Origin: UBA7672 sp964529555
GTDB taxonomy: Bacteria > Pseudomonadota > Alphaproteobacteria > Caulobacterales > Hyphomonadaceae
Assembly (NCBI GenBank): GCA_964529555.1
Contig: CAZGWV010000001.1
Location: forward strand, 1 to 64,000
DNA: 64,000 bases
Direction: 5' to 3'
Shown here: in pieces, positions 34,405-43,095 of the stretch
How positions within the stretch are numbered: the first letter of the stretch is position 1
Layout: each line of letters begins with the position of its first letter
Position numbers and translations under genes: made by a program
Notes under the pieces: generated by a model
The model's input: only the letters and a program-made list of their open reading frames with translations
The model's database searches: none
Told to the model about the DNA's origin: nothing

Positions 34405-36531
34405 TCACGGCACTGGCAACCACGGATCGTAGTCCGGCCAAGGCTGCGACGGCGCCGTGCCGACTGAGTCTGGCCTACTCCAGCCCGGCGCATAGCCATC
34501 TGGGCGTATGCCGTCATCATCGCTCGAGCCTGGCTGTGCCTCCTCCAAGACCCGTGCAGCACCGGCGTTGCTATTGCCATGACCTCTTCGGCTAAAGAAC
34601 GCATCGTACTTTGTGGGTCCTGGATTCTCAGGCGTGCCAACAATCTCGTCCACTCGTTTTCCAGCACGGATGATTGCCTCGTCTGTGAAGCCTTTTCCCG
34701 TCAAGTCGACTTGATGAGTAATCTCTATTCTGCCCTTTGCCGCGTCCTGGTCATCCTTGTTGGTTGGAGAACTAGGGTCTCCTGCCGTTTCGACGAGTTG
34801 ACCATGCGGGCCACTCCCGTACTGCGGACCATACGAAAACCGAGCACGCTCAGAACCGTCAGAGTTTGTTACGACTATGAAGCAGTGTTGGCCAAAAGTC
34901 ATAACGGGCCTGCAGAGTAGAGTAGAATCCCGGCCGGTAGGATCCACTTTATTCATCGGATCGTTCCCGACATAGGCGTACAGGTTCATCTGGTCTTGCG
35001 TCCCGATCGGATCGGTCTGCATGAACCTGCCGAGGTCGGGATTGTAGATGCGGGCCTTGTAGTAATAGAGCCCGATCTCCGGCAGCCAGGTCTGGCCGGT
35101 GTACTGGAACCGGCCGGTGTAGGTTCCGCTCGGATTGCCGTATTCGTCATAGCGCATGTAGGTCACCGCCGATCCGGTGTCGGCGGCGATCACCGAGCCG
35201 CGCTCGTCCTTGAACAGGTGGCGCTTGTCCGAGGTTCCCGCGCCCTCGAACCACACGATCGGATCGTCCACGCCCGGCCCATGCACATAGCGGCGCAGCA
35301 GCGTGTTCGAGCCGTTGTACTCCGCGATCAGCCGCGTCCCGTCATAGAGGAACTTCGTCGTCGTGCCGCCCTGCGCGATGGAGAGCAGCCGCCCGGTCGG
35401 ATCGTAGGCGAGCGCCGCGCCGTTGGACGACGATGTCAGCCGGTTGGAGCTGTCATAGGTATAGGTCTTGGTCGTGTCGTTCGTCGTGTTGCCGCGGCCG
35501 TCATAGGCGAGGCTTGAGCCGGCCACCGTCGTGTACTGGTTGAGCCCGTTCACCGCATAGGCGTCGGTGAACGTCGCGCCATAGGTCCACTCATAGAGCG
35601 CGCCCGCCGCCGTCCGCGTCGTCAGCTGGCCCGCCGGGGAGTAGCCGAACGTGCGCGAGAGGTCATAGGTGGAGCCGCCCGTCACCAGATCATGGCTCAG
35701 CCCGGCAAGCCGCGAGAGCGCATCATAGGTGTACGCCGTGCGCGCCACGCCCGAGGCGCAGGACGAAGCCGTCCCCGTCCCCCGGCACATCGACGCCCGC
35801 CGGCCCAGCTGATCGGCGTAATACGTCGCCAGCACGTCGGCCCCGGATGTCGCGCCGTTGAGCCCGATCAGCTTCAGCGATCCGTCGTCGAAATACTGGT
35901 AGTTCGTGTAGAACCCAGAGCCCGGATATGTCAGCTGCGTGCGCTGGCCCGCCGTGTCATAGGCGTAGGCGACCGTCCCGTTGGGCTGCGCCTCGCTCGT
36001 GACCCGCCCGAGCGCGTCATAGGTCCAGCTGAGCGTCGCGCCCGTCTGCGCCGCCGAGACCAGGTTGGCGAAATTGTCATACCCGTTGGTGACGTCCAGC
36101 TCGGAGCCGGGCCTGTTGATGAAACGCAGCCGGCCCAGATTGTCGTACGTGCTGGCCACCGTCAGCCCGTCGCGCCGCCGCTCGGATGTCCGGTTGCCCG
36201 CCGCGTCATAGCCGTATTCCTCATAGTCCGTCGTCGAGCTTGTCCCCGCGCCAACGGCCGGCGAGGGATAACGCAGCCGCCGCAGCCTGTTGTGGCCATC
36301 ATATTCATGGGTCGTCAGGTTGCCGGCTGCATCGCGCAAGGCGCCGACCTGTCCCTTGAGGAGATAAGTCATGGTCCGTTCGGCGCGCGCATACGGCGTG
36401 CCATGGCCCGTGCGCAGCGTTTCAACGTCGCCATCGGCAAAATACGTCATATGCGTAATGCGATCCGCACCGAACGACCCGGCCGCGCTCTGCGTGCACG
36501 CGGCGGGAAGCGACCCGAACAGGGCGCACAC
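34405..36531 (-). CDS. Orphan RHS tip B2 (truncated RHS with possible papain-like tip)
   Basis: This 708-codon frame lacks signal peptide and N-terminal half. It begins within RHS sequence at a GTG (VCALFGSLPAACTQ). YD repeats and a core ending KVDPTGR follow, closely matching RHS B. The last 177 residues form a different tip. They have QHCFIVVTNSDG near the start and later RRGHGNSNAGAARVLEEA and YAPGW. A His-first then NSN order recalls circularly permuted papain-fold (NlpC/P60-like) RHS tips, where Cys usually sits at the NSN block; here it would be Ser. That reading is weak. It lies between the RHS B immunity gene and its own candidate immunity gene. Confidence 0.78.
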   Translation of the reverse strand: MCALFGSLPAACTQSAAGSFGADRITHMTYFADGDVETLRTGHGTPYARAERTMTYLLKGQVGALRDAAGNLTTHEYDGHNRLRRLRYPSPAVGAGTSSTTDYEEYGYDAAGNRTSERRRDGLTVASTYDNLGRLRFINRPGSELDVTNGYDNFANLVSAAQTGATLSWTYDALGRVTSEAQPNGTVAYAYDTAGQRTQLTYPGSGFYTNYQYFDDGSLKLIGLNGATSGADVLATYYADQLGRRASMCRGTGTASSCASGVARTAYTYDALSRLAGLSHDLVTGGSTYDLSRTFGYSPAGQLTTRTAAGALYEWTYGATFTDAYAVNGLNQYTTVAGSSLAYDGRGNTTNDTTKTYTYDSSNRLTSSSNGAALAYDPTGRLLSIAQGGTTTKFLYDGTRLIAEYNGSNTLLRRYVHGPGVDDPIVWFEGAGTSDKRHLFKDERGSVIAADTGSAVTYMRYDEYGNPSGTYTGRFQYTGQTWLPEIGLYYYKARIYNPDLGRFMQTDPIGTQDQMNLYAYVGNDPMNKVDPTGRDSTLLCRPVMTFGQHCFIVVTNSDGSERARFSYGPQYGSGPHGQLVETAGDPSSPTNKDDQDAAKGRIEITHQVDLTGKGFTDEAIIRAGKRVDEIVGTPENPGPTKYDAFFSRRGHGNSNAGAARVLEEAQPGSSDDDGIRPDGYAPGWSRPDSVGTAPSQPWPDYDPWLPVP
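35399..36277 (-). repeat. RHS B core, displaced copy of an 879-bp direct repeat
   Basis: By eye this segment matches 38131-39009 (offset 2732) without visible differences. Both flanks diverge gradually, so the tract may be kept uniform by gene conversion. Confidence 0.85.
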
Positions 36532-36589
36532 CTTGCGGCCTATTCGTATTCGGGTTTCACAACCGTGACACCGAACGCGCCGGTTGAGT

Positions 36590-37108
36590 TTAGTCCCACC
36601 ATGGAAGATCCTGCCCGAACGAAAACACGATCTTGTATGCTGGGACCGCTAAGCCTTCATTTTCAGGAACATCGAATACTCTCCGCTTAGACAAAACACT
36701 TTTGTCGCAGAACTTCTTTTCGTACCCGACGATTGGCCAAATTGCTTGCACATCCACGTCGGTTGAATCCAGCGGGATCAAATCCCAAAGCGTGGATACG
36801 TTGTGCACACTTTGATCCCCAAAGCGCGCAACCGCCCAAAATGGGCCGACGGCTGAAATCGCACAAAGCAGCCTGCTGCTATCGGAGAGCAAATCCAGAA
36901 AGAACGCCGAATCGTTATTAGGCTCCGTCAGGTCTCGGACCCAAAACATCTTGAAAAGAAGCCGAGTATTATTATCGACCCATCCCCTCTCAAGGGTCCT
37001 CGCAACTGCGCGGAAATTCGGTGATCGAAGATCGCCGAGGCTTCTTTCAGCCTCAGACTCGATATCTTCAATTTGCGCAACTTTTCTCTGGTCCGCAGGG
37101 GTAACCAT
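36590..37108 (-). CDS. Candidate immunity protein for RHS B tip
   Basis: The 172-aa protein has no signal peptide or membrane segment and should be cytoplasmic. Its ATG (MVTPADQRKVAQIED) is preceded by AGGAAG and lies inside the end of the RHS B gene. The two frames overlap by 41 nt, so expression is probably coupled. It is acidic, with SEAERSLGDLRSPNFRAVARTLERGW and ISAVGPFWAVARFGDQSV. I recognise no family. An in-frame ATG at 37126 is possible but has a poorer ribosome site. Confidence 0.7.
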   Translation of the reverse strand: MVTPADQRKVAQIEDIESEAERSLGDLRSPNFRAVARTLERGWVDNNTRLLFKMFWVRDLTEPNNDSAFFLDLLSDSSRLLCAISAVGPFWAVARFGDQSVHNVSTLWDLIPLDSTDVDVQAIWPIVGYEKKFCDKSVLSKRRVFDVPENEGLAVPAYKIVFSFGQDLPWWD

Positions 37109-40100
37109 GGATTCTTCCTGAGGCATCTTCTACCGTTCTTACCGAAGTCTGAGACCCGCCATTAGGCCCGGTACCCGTTGCAACGCCGTAAGCCTTTTCA
37201 CGGGCAATGCCACCGTTTGGATCGACACGAACAATTTGACCATTCGCTGCGGTGTCACGAGTAAGTTTTTCGCCCGAGCCAGCCCCAAAGAAAGTCGATG
37301 TCGGTTTACCTTGAGAAACGCGATTCACATTCTGTGGCGTACCCGGGATGTGACCAGCCTGCTTTTGCGCAGCAATAATTGCTTGACTTGGTGACTGCGG
37401 ACCAAACGTCTTTACGGCAACAGCGCCTGCAGCGCCCACCGACACCGGATTTTCAGCGAGAGCATTCGCTGCAGTAGTAACTGCGGTCGTTGTCTGCGGG
37501 AACCTGGTTGCGAATGCGACAGCCACTCCCGGAGCCGCAACAGCGCCTACAACCGCTACCGCCACAGCTGCGGCTTGCGGTCCTTGCACGCGGTCATTCT
37601 GCACTCTGCGCATCATGAAGTCGGCATCCTGCGGATAGTGATAGCAGAATTCGCACATCCCCGTCGGATCCGTCTTGTTCATCGGATCATTCCCGACATA
37701 GGCATAGAGGTTCATGCTGTCCTCGTAGCCGATGGGATCGGTCTGCATGAACCTGCCGAGGTCTGGATTGTAGACGCGGGCCTTGTAGTAATAGAGGCCG
37801 ATCTCCGAGAGCCAGGCCTGTCCCGTGTACTGGAACCGGGGGACGGTCGAGCCGGTGATGCTCGGATTGCCGTACTCGTCATACTTGATCGTGGTGACCG
37901 ATGAGCCCGTGTCGGCGGCGATCACGGAGCCGCGCTCATCCTTGAACATGTTGCGCTTGTTGGTCGTGCCCGCGCTGCCATACCAGACGATGGGATCGTC
38001 CACGCCGTCCCCGTGCACATAGCGGCGGAGCAGGCTGTTGGAGCCATTGTACTCCGCGATCAATCGCGTGCCGTCATAGAGGAACTTCGTCGTCGTCCCG
38101 CCCTGCGCGATGGAGAGCAGGCGGCCGGTGGGATCGTAGGCGAGCGCCGCGCCGTTGGACGACGATGTCAGCCGGTTGGAGCTGTCATAGGTATAGGTCT
38201 TGGTCGTGTCGTTCGTCGTGTTGCCGCGGCCGTCATAGGCGAGGCTTGAGCCGGCCACCGTCGTGTACTGGTTGAGCCCGTTCACCGCATAGGCGTCGGT
38301 GAACGTCGCGCCATAGGTCCACTCATAGAGCGCGCCCGCCGCCGTCCGCGTCGTCAGCTGGCCCGCCGGGGAGTAGCCGAACGTGCGCGAGAGGTCATAG
38401 GTGGAGCCGCCCGTCACCAGATCATGGCTCAGCCCGGCAAGCCGCGAGAGCGCATCATAGGTGTACGCCGTGCGCGCCACGCCCGAGGCGCAGGACGAAG
38501 CCGTCCCCGTCCCCCGGCACATCGACGCCCGCCGGCCCAGCTGATCGGCGTAATACGTCGCCAGCACGTCGGCCCCGGATGTCGCGCCGTTGAGCCCGAT
38601 CAGCTTCAGCGATCCGTCGTCGAAATACTGGTAGTTCGTGTAGAACCCAGAGCCCGGATATGTCAGCTGCGTGCGCTGGCCCGCCGTGTCATAGGCGTAG
38701 GCGACCGTCCCGTTGGGCTGCGCCTCGCTCGTGACCCGCCCGAGCGCGTCATAGGTCCAGCTGAGCGTCGCGCCCGTCTGCGCCGCCGAGACCAGGTTGG
38801 CGAAATTGTCATACCCGTTGGTGACGTCCAGCTCGGAGCCGGGCCTGTTGATGAAACGCAGCCGGCCCAGATTGTCGTACGTGCTGGCCACCGTCAGCCC
38901 GTCGCGCCGCCGCTCGGATGTCCGGTTGCCCGCCGCGTCATAGCCGTATTCCTCATAGTCCGTCGTCGAGCTTGTCCCCGCGCCAACGGCCGGCGAGGGA
39001 TAACGCAGCTTCTTCAGCCGCCCGAACCCGTCATACTCATAGGTGGTGAGATTGTTCTTCGCGTCCTTCACGCTCGCCGTCACGCCCGAGAGCGTATAGG
39101 TGAACGTCCGCTCGTTCCGCGCCAGCGCCGAGCCATGGCCCGATCGGATCACCGTCACGTCGCCGTTGGCGTTGTAGCTCGTCTTCACGATCCGGTCCGG
39201 CCCGAACGCTCCCGTCGCCCCCGGCGAGCACGCGGGCGGCGGCGAACCGTAGATCGCCGGGTTCATCCGCACCGCGACACAGTCCACCCGGCTCATCACG
39301 TCATAGGAATACTGCGTCACCGCCTCGGGCTGGCCCGTGCCCACATTGATCGCATTCTCGCGGATCTTCCGGCCGTAGGCGTCGTAGGCGGTGGTGGATT
39401 TGGCCAGCACCGTCATGGTCGAGGCGCAGAAATTGTTGGCCGCCGAGCAGTTGGCCGGGGAGGACACCGTCCCTTGCTCCACCATCGTCACCTGGCCGTC
39501 GGCGTTATAGGTCGTGCGCGTCGCACGGTAGAGCAGTGCGCCGCCGCCATCGGGATCGGGCGACACCACGACGCGCGGCTGGCGCATGGCGTCGTAATAG
39601 GTCCACACCTTGTCCGCCGTTCCGCTGAGCGGGCCGTCGATGCTCGCGATGTCCCCCTGCGGCGTGTAGGTCGTCGCAACCCGCGAATTGGTGGACGTGT
39701 ACGCCGTCGCGTTGTTCCCGGCCCGCGTCACCACCAGCGTCGGGCGCCGCTTGGCGTCGTAGGTGGTCTCCACCACCGTCTCGTCCGCCGTTCCCGCGCA
39801 GGACGCCGTCGTCCGGCACGACTTCACCGTCGCCACCCGCGTGACCCCGCCCGATGTGGCGTAGGTGTAGCGCGTCTGTGGCTGGATCGCTGAATAGGGA
39901 CCCGAGCCCGGCGCGACGCTTGTCGCCGTCAGCACCCCGCCATGACTGTAGTCGTAGGTGTAGGCCGTCGCGAACCCGCGCACGTCCGTCACGCTGGTCG
40001 GCCGCCGGCACACCAGCGGATTGGACGTGCAGGCGGGATAGCTGGCGGATGTGACCGCGTTGGAAAACCCGAAGCCGGGCCTGGGCGAGCGCGTGATCTG

Positions 40101-41372
40101 GGTGACCACGCCCGTCGCCGGGCTGCGCGTAACAAGGATGCCGCCCCCCTCCGGGACGGAGCCCGAGACGAACCCCGATCCGTTCTGGACGGTGGTTCTC
40201 TCATATCCCAGGGGATTGGTGACGCTACTCATCTCCGTCAGGTAAGCGTCGTCTATTGGGCGATAGTCCCAGAAATACTTGTAGGCGGTCTGGCCGTTGT
40301 TCGGATCGGTGACGGTCGTGGTGAAGTAATAATCCTCCTCCGGATGGGGGCAGGTGATATGCGGCAGCGGCGCGCCCTGCGGTGTGGGTATGCAATCCGA
40401 CCATGCATAGCTGTACTGCCACGTCCCGAGGCCGTCCGTGGCGGAGGTCACCCGCCGGACACTGTCGGTGAGCATCTCGTGCGTATAGGAGACCGATGCG
40501 CCGGACGTCTTCGTCGGCCGGGCCATCCCGATCAACTTGGAGGCTAAGGGCGCGTCGCTGTCATAGATGATCCGCGTGGTGCGGTTGAGCGAATCCGTGA
40601 CGTGATGCTCGAACCCGACCTTCGAGAACGTCAGGCTGGGCCAGGTGATCGAATAGGTGCATGTCGCGGCGTTCGGCGCGCAGGGATCGACCGCCGTGTC
40701 GAACGCCGTGACCTTGGTGAGCGTGGTTCCAGAATAGTCGAAATGCAGCTGGTAGCCGAGATTGTTGGCGACGGACCGGATATTGGAATCTGCATAGGTA
40801 TAGGTGATGACCTCGCCGTCCGGCCTGGTGATCGACGTGATCAGGCCCTGATTGGACTGGTATCGCGAGCCCATGCCCGTCTTCTTGGTATAGTCGTACG
40901 TGCCGATGCTCCCGTCCGGGGCGGTGTAGGTGAAGATGTCGCCGGACTTGGTGAGCGTCCCCAGCCCATCCATCAGCACAAAGGGGCCGCCGCAGCCATT
41001 GGGCTGGAAGATGTTCGACTTTCCCATAAAGGTGACGGTGTAATATTTGTAGCAATAGGGGTCGGACCCGACGGGCTTGTTGATGCCGCCCCAGTTGCTG
41101 TAGCGCCAATACCTGGCCTTGCTGTCCCAGGACGCCGCAAACGACAGCCCGCCATTGGCAGGATCGCCGACGCTGATGGTCGGGGACGAGATCTGCACCG
41201 AACCGGACGACATATCGACGCCGAACCTGTCGACCGTCTGAAACGTCGGCGGCGGCTCGATGTCGGTCTGCGCAAACGCCGGCCCCGCGACAAGGCCGAT
41301 CACGCCGGCAGCCATGGCTATCGACACGCGGAATGCTCGGACAAAAAGCTCGCAGTCGAGTCTTTTGCGCAT
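37068..41372 (-). CDS. RHS-repeat protein B, Sec-exported, with unknown toxin-like tip
   Basis: The 1434-aa protein has a signal peptide ending PAFAQ (about residue 35), preceded by a GGGGGG tract. The N-terminal domain (FQTVDRFGVDMSSGSVQISSP) is of the B/C type, unlike A and D. Many YD repeats follow. The core contains RFMQTDPIGYEDSMNLYAYVGNDP and ends KTDPTGM at about 1238. The 197-residue tip has a hydrophobic Ala/Val stretch (AAAVAVAVVGAVAAPGVAVAFA). After it comes QAGHIPGTPQNVNRVSQGKPTSTFFG and a final VRTVEDASGRIHGYPCGP. The HIPGT phrase occurs in some polymorphic-toxin tips, but I cannot assign a nuclease or other class. The cognate immunity gene overlaps its 3' end. Confidence 0.93.
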   Translation of the reverse strand: MRKRLDCELFVRAFRVSIAMAAGVIGLVAGPAFAQTDIEPPPTFQTVDRFGVDMSSGSVQISSPTISVGDPANGGLSFAASWDSKARYWRYSNWGGINKPVGSDPYCYKYYTVTFMGKSNIFQPNGCGGPFVLMDGLGTLTKSGDIFTYTAPDGSIGTYDYTKKTGMGSRYQSNQGLITSITRPDGEVITYTYADSNIRSVANNLGYQLHFDYSGTTLTKVTAFDTAVDPCAPNAATCTYSITWPSLTFSKVGFEHHVTDSLNRTTRIIYDSDAPLASKLIGMARPTKTSGASVSYTHEMLTDSVRRVTSATDGLGTWQYSYAWSDCIPTPQGAPLPHITCPHPEEDYYFTTTVTDPNNGQTAYKYFWDYRPIDDAYLTEMSSVTNPLGYERTTVQNGSGFVSGSVPEGGGILVTRSPATGVVTQITRSPRPGFGFSNAVTSASYPACTSNPLVCRRPTSVTDVRGFATAYTYDYSHGGVLTATSVAPGSGPYSAIQPQTRYTYATSGGVTRVATVKSCRTTASCAGTADETVVETTYDAKRRPTLVVTRAGNNATAYTSTNSRVATTYTPQGDIASIDGPLSGTADKVWTYYDAMRQPRVVVSPDPDGGGALLYRATRTTYNADGQVTMVEQGTVSSPANCSAANNFCASTMTVLAKSTTAYDAYGRKIRENAINVGTGQPEAVTQYSYDVMSRVDCVAVRMNPAIYGSPPPACSPGATGAFGPDRIVKTSYNANGDVTVIRSGHGSALARNERTFTYTLSGVTASVKDAKNNLTTYEYDGFGRLKKLRYPSPAVGAGTSSTTDYEEYGYDAAGNRTSERRRDGLTVASTYDNLGRLRFINRPGSELDVTNGYDNFANLVSAAQTGATLSWTYDALGRVTSEAQPNGTVAYAYDTAGQRTQLTYPGSGFYTNYQYFDDGSLKLIGLNGATSGADVLATYYADQLGRRASMCRGTGTASSCASGVARTAYTYDALSRLAGLSHDLVTGGSTYDLSRTFGYSPAGQLTTRTAAGALYEWTYGATFTDAYAVNGLNQYTTVAGSSLAYDGRGNTTNDTTKTYTYDSSNRLTSSSNGAALAYDPTGRLLSIAQGGTTTKFLYDGTRLIAEYNGSNSLLRRYVHGDGVDDPIVWYGSAGTTNKRNMFKDERGSVIAADTGSSVTTIKYDEYGNPSITGSTVPRFQYTGQAWLSEIGLYYYKARVYNPDLGRFMQTDPIGYEDSMNLYAYVGNDPMNKTDPTGMCEFCYHYPQDADFMMRRVQNDRVQGPQAAAVAVAVVGAVAAPGVAVAFATRFPQTTTAVTTAANALAENPVSVGAAGAVAVKTFGPQSPSQAIIAAQKQAGHIPGTPQNVNRVSQGKPTSTFFGAGSGEKLTRDTAANGQIVRVDPNGGIAREKAYGVATGTGPNGGSQTSVRTVEDASGRIHGYPCGPEKSCAN
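38131..39009 (-). repeat. RHS B core, main-gene copy of an 879-bp direct repeat
   Basis: Partner of 35399-36277. It lies within the YD-repeat region upstream of the tip and offers homology for tip exchange. Confidence 0.85.
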
Positions 41373-41404
41373 TGGTCCCCCCGATTCAGATTGATTGCGC
41401 CGTC

Positions 41405-41689
41405 CTAGCTGCGCTTCTCGTAAGCGCGGACAACTTCCTTGCCCGACCCCGTGGCCTTGAACGGCGAGGTCAGCCGACCGTCGAGACGCGCAACTTCCCC
41501 CGTGACCGTGTTGACGACGATCTTGCGGCAGCGCATTTCGTCGCAAACCTCTCTCTCCGCCCAGGGATCGCTGAGCGTGCCTTCCGCAGAGATCACGACT
41601 TCGCCCGCCTTGCCTGGAGTTCTCTGGGCGAGGGCCGCCGATGAGGCCAAGGCGGCGCAGACCGCCAGCCATGCTATCCTGTCAATCAT
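41405..41689 (-). CDS. Small RHS-associated secreted protein with two conserved cysteines (copy B)
   Basis: The 94-aa protein has a signal peptide ending AALAQ. The conserved body is GKAGEVVISAEGTLSDPWAEREVC, a second Cys after four residues, KIVVNTVTGEVARLDGRLTS and PFKATGSGKEVVRAYEK. It is the closest relative of copy A (19283-19570). It is encoded 32 nt upstream of RHS B and 55 nt downstream of the YD/Ig gene, so all three form one operon. Its small size, export and position suggest a partner or chaperone for the RHS protein in the periplasm. Confidence 0.78.
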   Translation of the reverse strand: MIDRIAWLAVCAALASSAALAQRTPGKAGEVVISAEGTLSDPWAEREVCDEMRCRKIVVNTVTGEVARLDGRLTSPFKATGSGKEVVRAYEKRS

Positions 41690-41744
41690 GGCGCACGTCC
41701 CCTCCCGTCACGGATTGAGCTGAAAGTTCAGAAGGACCGACGCA

Positions 41745-42272
41745 TCACAGCCACTCATAGCATTCATCCGCAGGCTTGCACAAAAGGAACTCGATCGTCA
41801 GCGTCGCGGAAGATGTCTGATTGGTCGAATCCTTGATGGAGTACGTAAAGTTCTTGACGCCGGGCGTCGCCGTTCCAGACCACAGGAGCGCATCCGCGCC
41901 ACCCACGTTGACGATGGAGAGCCCAGAGCCGCTCACCGACGTTATCGAGAGAGTGTCCGCCGGCAGATCGGGATCGGTGTCGTTGGAAAGGACGTAATAA
42001 TAGGCCGTCACCGGATTTTTGTAGTAGGTGGCGTAATAGTCGTTGTGGGCAGTCGGCGGCGAGCCGCCACCGCCGCCCGCCGAACAGCCCGACGCCGCCG
42101 AAACGCTCGTCCGGTTGTCGGCGCTGTCATAGTTATAGCAGACAGGCGTGCCCGAACTCGGCGTGACCTTCGTCAACCGCCCCAGCGCGTCGTAGGAATA
42201 TGTCTGCGATACCTGCGCGGTCGCGCTTGACGTCAGCAGGGCCATAACAACGGCCACACCAAAGCAACGCAT
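41745..42272 (-). CDS. RHS-associated secreted protein with YD repeat and Ig/cadherin-like domain (copy B)
   Basis: The 175-aa protein starts MRCFGVAVVMALLTSSATAQ (signal peptide). It then has QTYSYDALGRLTKVTPSSG and YNYDSADNRTSV, a Gly-rich linker (SAGGGGGSPPT) and the beta domain with SNDTDPDLPADTLSITSVSG. It ends LLCKPADECYEWL. The Ig-like half is almost identical to copy A. The start is chosen by the signal peptide and by GGGAGGGGGCC upstream; the frame is open to 42356. It begins 266 nt downstream of the T2SS gene gspO on the same strand, so RHS B could be read through from the T2SS operon. Confidence 0.82.
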   Translation of the reverse strand: MRCFGVAVVMALLTSSATAQVSQTYSYDALGRLTKVTPSSGTPVCYNYDSADNRTSVSAASGCSAGGGGGSPPTAHNDYYATYYKNPVTAYYYVLSNDTDPDLPADTLSITSVSGSGLSIVNVGGADALLWSGTATPGVKNFTYSIKDSTNQTSSATLTIEFLLCKPADECYEWL

Positions 42273-42538
42273 GCAGCGGCCCCCTCCCACGTGCAACAGC
42301 ATGGGCTGCTGCATCCCTCGATCAGGAGCGTAGGCCGATCCCTGCGAGACTCGCAATCGAAAACTTCGCGCAGCTGTGGAATTCTTTGTTCGCTGCTGGC
42401 AGGCGCTGGCGCGGCGACATGCACGTCGTTTGCCGTCTCATGAATACGCAGCGGTTGACGATCTCCTCCAGTTTTCCTCGGGCGCTCGTTGGAAAGAATC
42501 TCGGGAAGCAGCCGTCGAATTCGACATTGTGCAGACGG

Positions 42539-43081
42539 TTAGCTTTTGAACATCCATCCTAGGAGAATTGCCAATGCGATGTATGGCCCAAAGGCCACGC
42601 GCGCTCCTCGCATGCTTGTTCCGGACGCTATTGCGCCAATCGCGACGACCAGGAGCGCGCATGCCGACGCGATCAGCGTTAGGTGGGGGAGCCACTCCCA
42701 GCCAAGCCATGCTCCACCAGCTCCCATCAGTTTGGCGTCGCCCTGACCGAGAGCTGGTCGGCCAAGAATGCGCGTAAACAGATGACCGAGTGCGGTGAAC
42801 GCTCCGTAGCCCAACGTCGCGCCGATCATTGCGTTCGGTAGCTCCGGCGCTGGCGCGTACGCGGCGCTCATAAGACCGACGATCAGGAGTGGGATGGTCA
42901 ACAAGTTGGGCAGACTGAATCGGTCTATGTCGACCATCGTCGTCCACGCCAGCGTTGCTGACAGAAAACACCCAGCCGGCCAGCGCTCCGAGGGCGTCAA
43001 CAACACGCACATGCCGAACGCGGCGGCGGCTAGCAATGCAGCCACTACGGCCTTGCCTCTGGGCAGGTAGAGCGCATGCAC
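42539..43081 (-). CDS. gspO: Type IV prepilin peptidase (A24 family, GspO-like, short form)
   Basis: The 180-aa polytopic membrane protein carries the two aspartates of A24 peptidases. One is in MVDIDRFSLPNLL (near residue 50) and one in GQGDAKLMGAGGAWLG (GxGD, near residue 115). The conserved end is VAFGPYIALAILLG. It lacks the N-terminal zinc/methyltransferase domain of full PilD/GspO, like many alphaproteobacterial versions. It would cleave the leader peptides of the GspG, I, J and K pseudopilins. It is the last gene of the T2SS operon. Confidence 0.9.
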   Translation of the reverse strand: MHALYLPRGKAVVAALLAAAAFGMCVLLTPSERWPAGCFLSATLAWTTMVDIDRFSLPNLLTIPLLIVGLMSAAYAPAPELPNAMIGATLGYGAFTALGHLFTRILGRPALGQGDAKLMGAGGAWLGWEWLPHLTLIASACALLVVAIGAIASGTSMRGARVAFGPYIALAILLGWMFKS

Positions 43082-43095
43082 GGGCGATTGCCTCG

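Noticed and set aside
38424..39893. 489-codon plus-strand open frame opposite RHS B, similar to 35692-36690
   Set aside because: Antisense of the RHS B core; the similarity comes from the duplicated tract.
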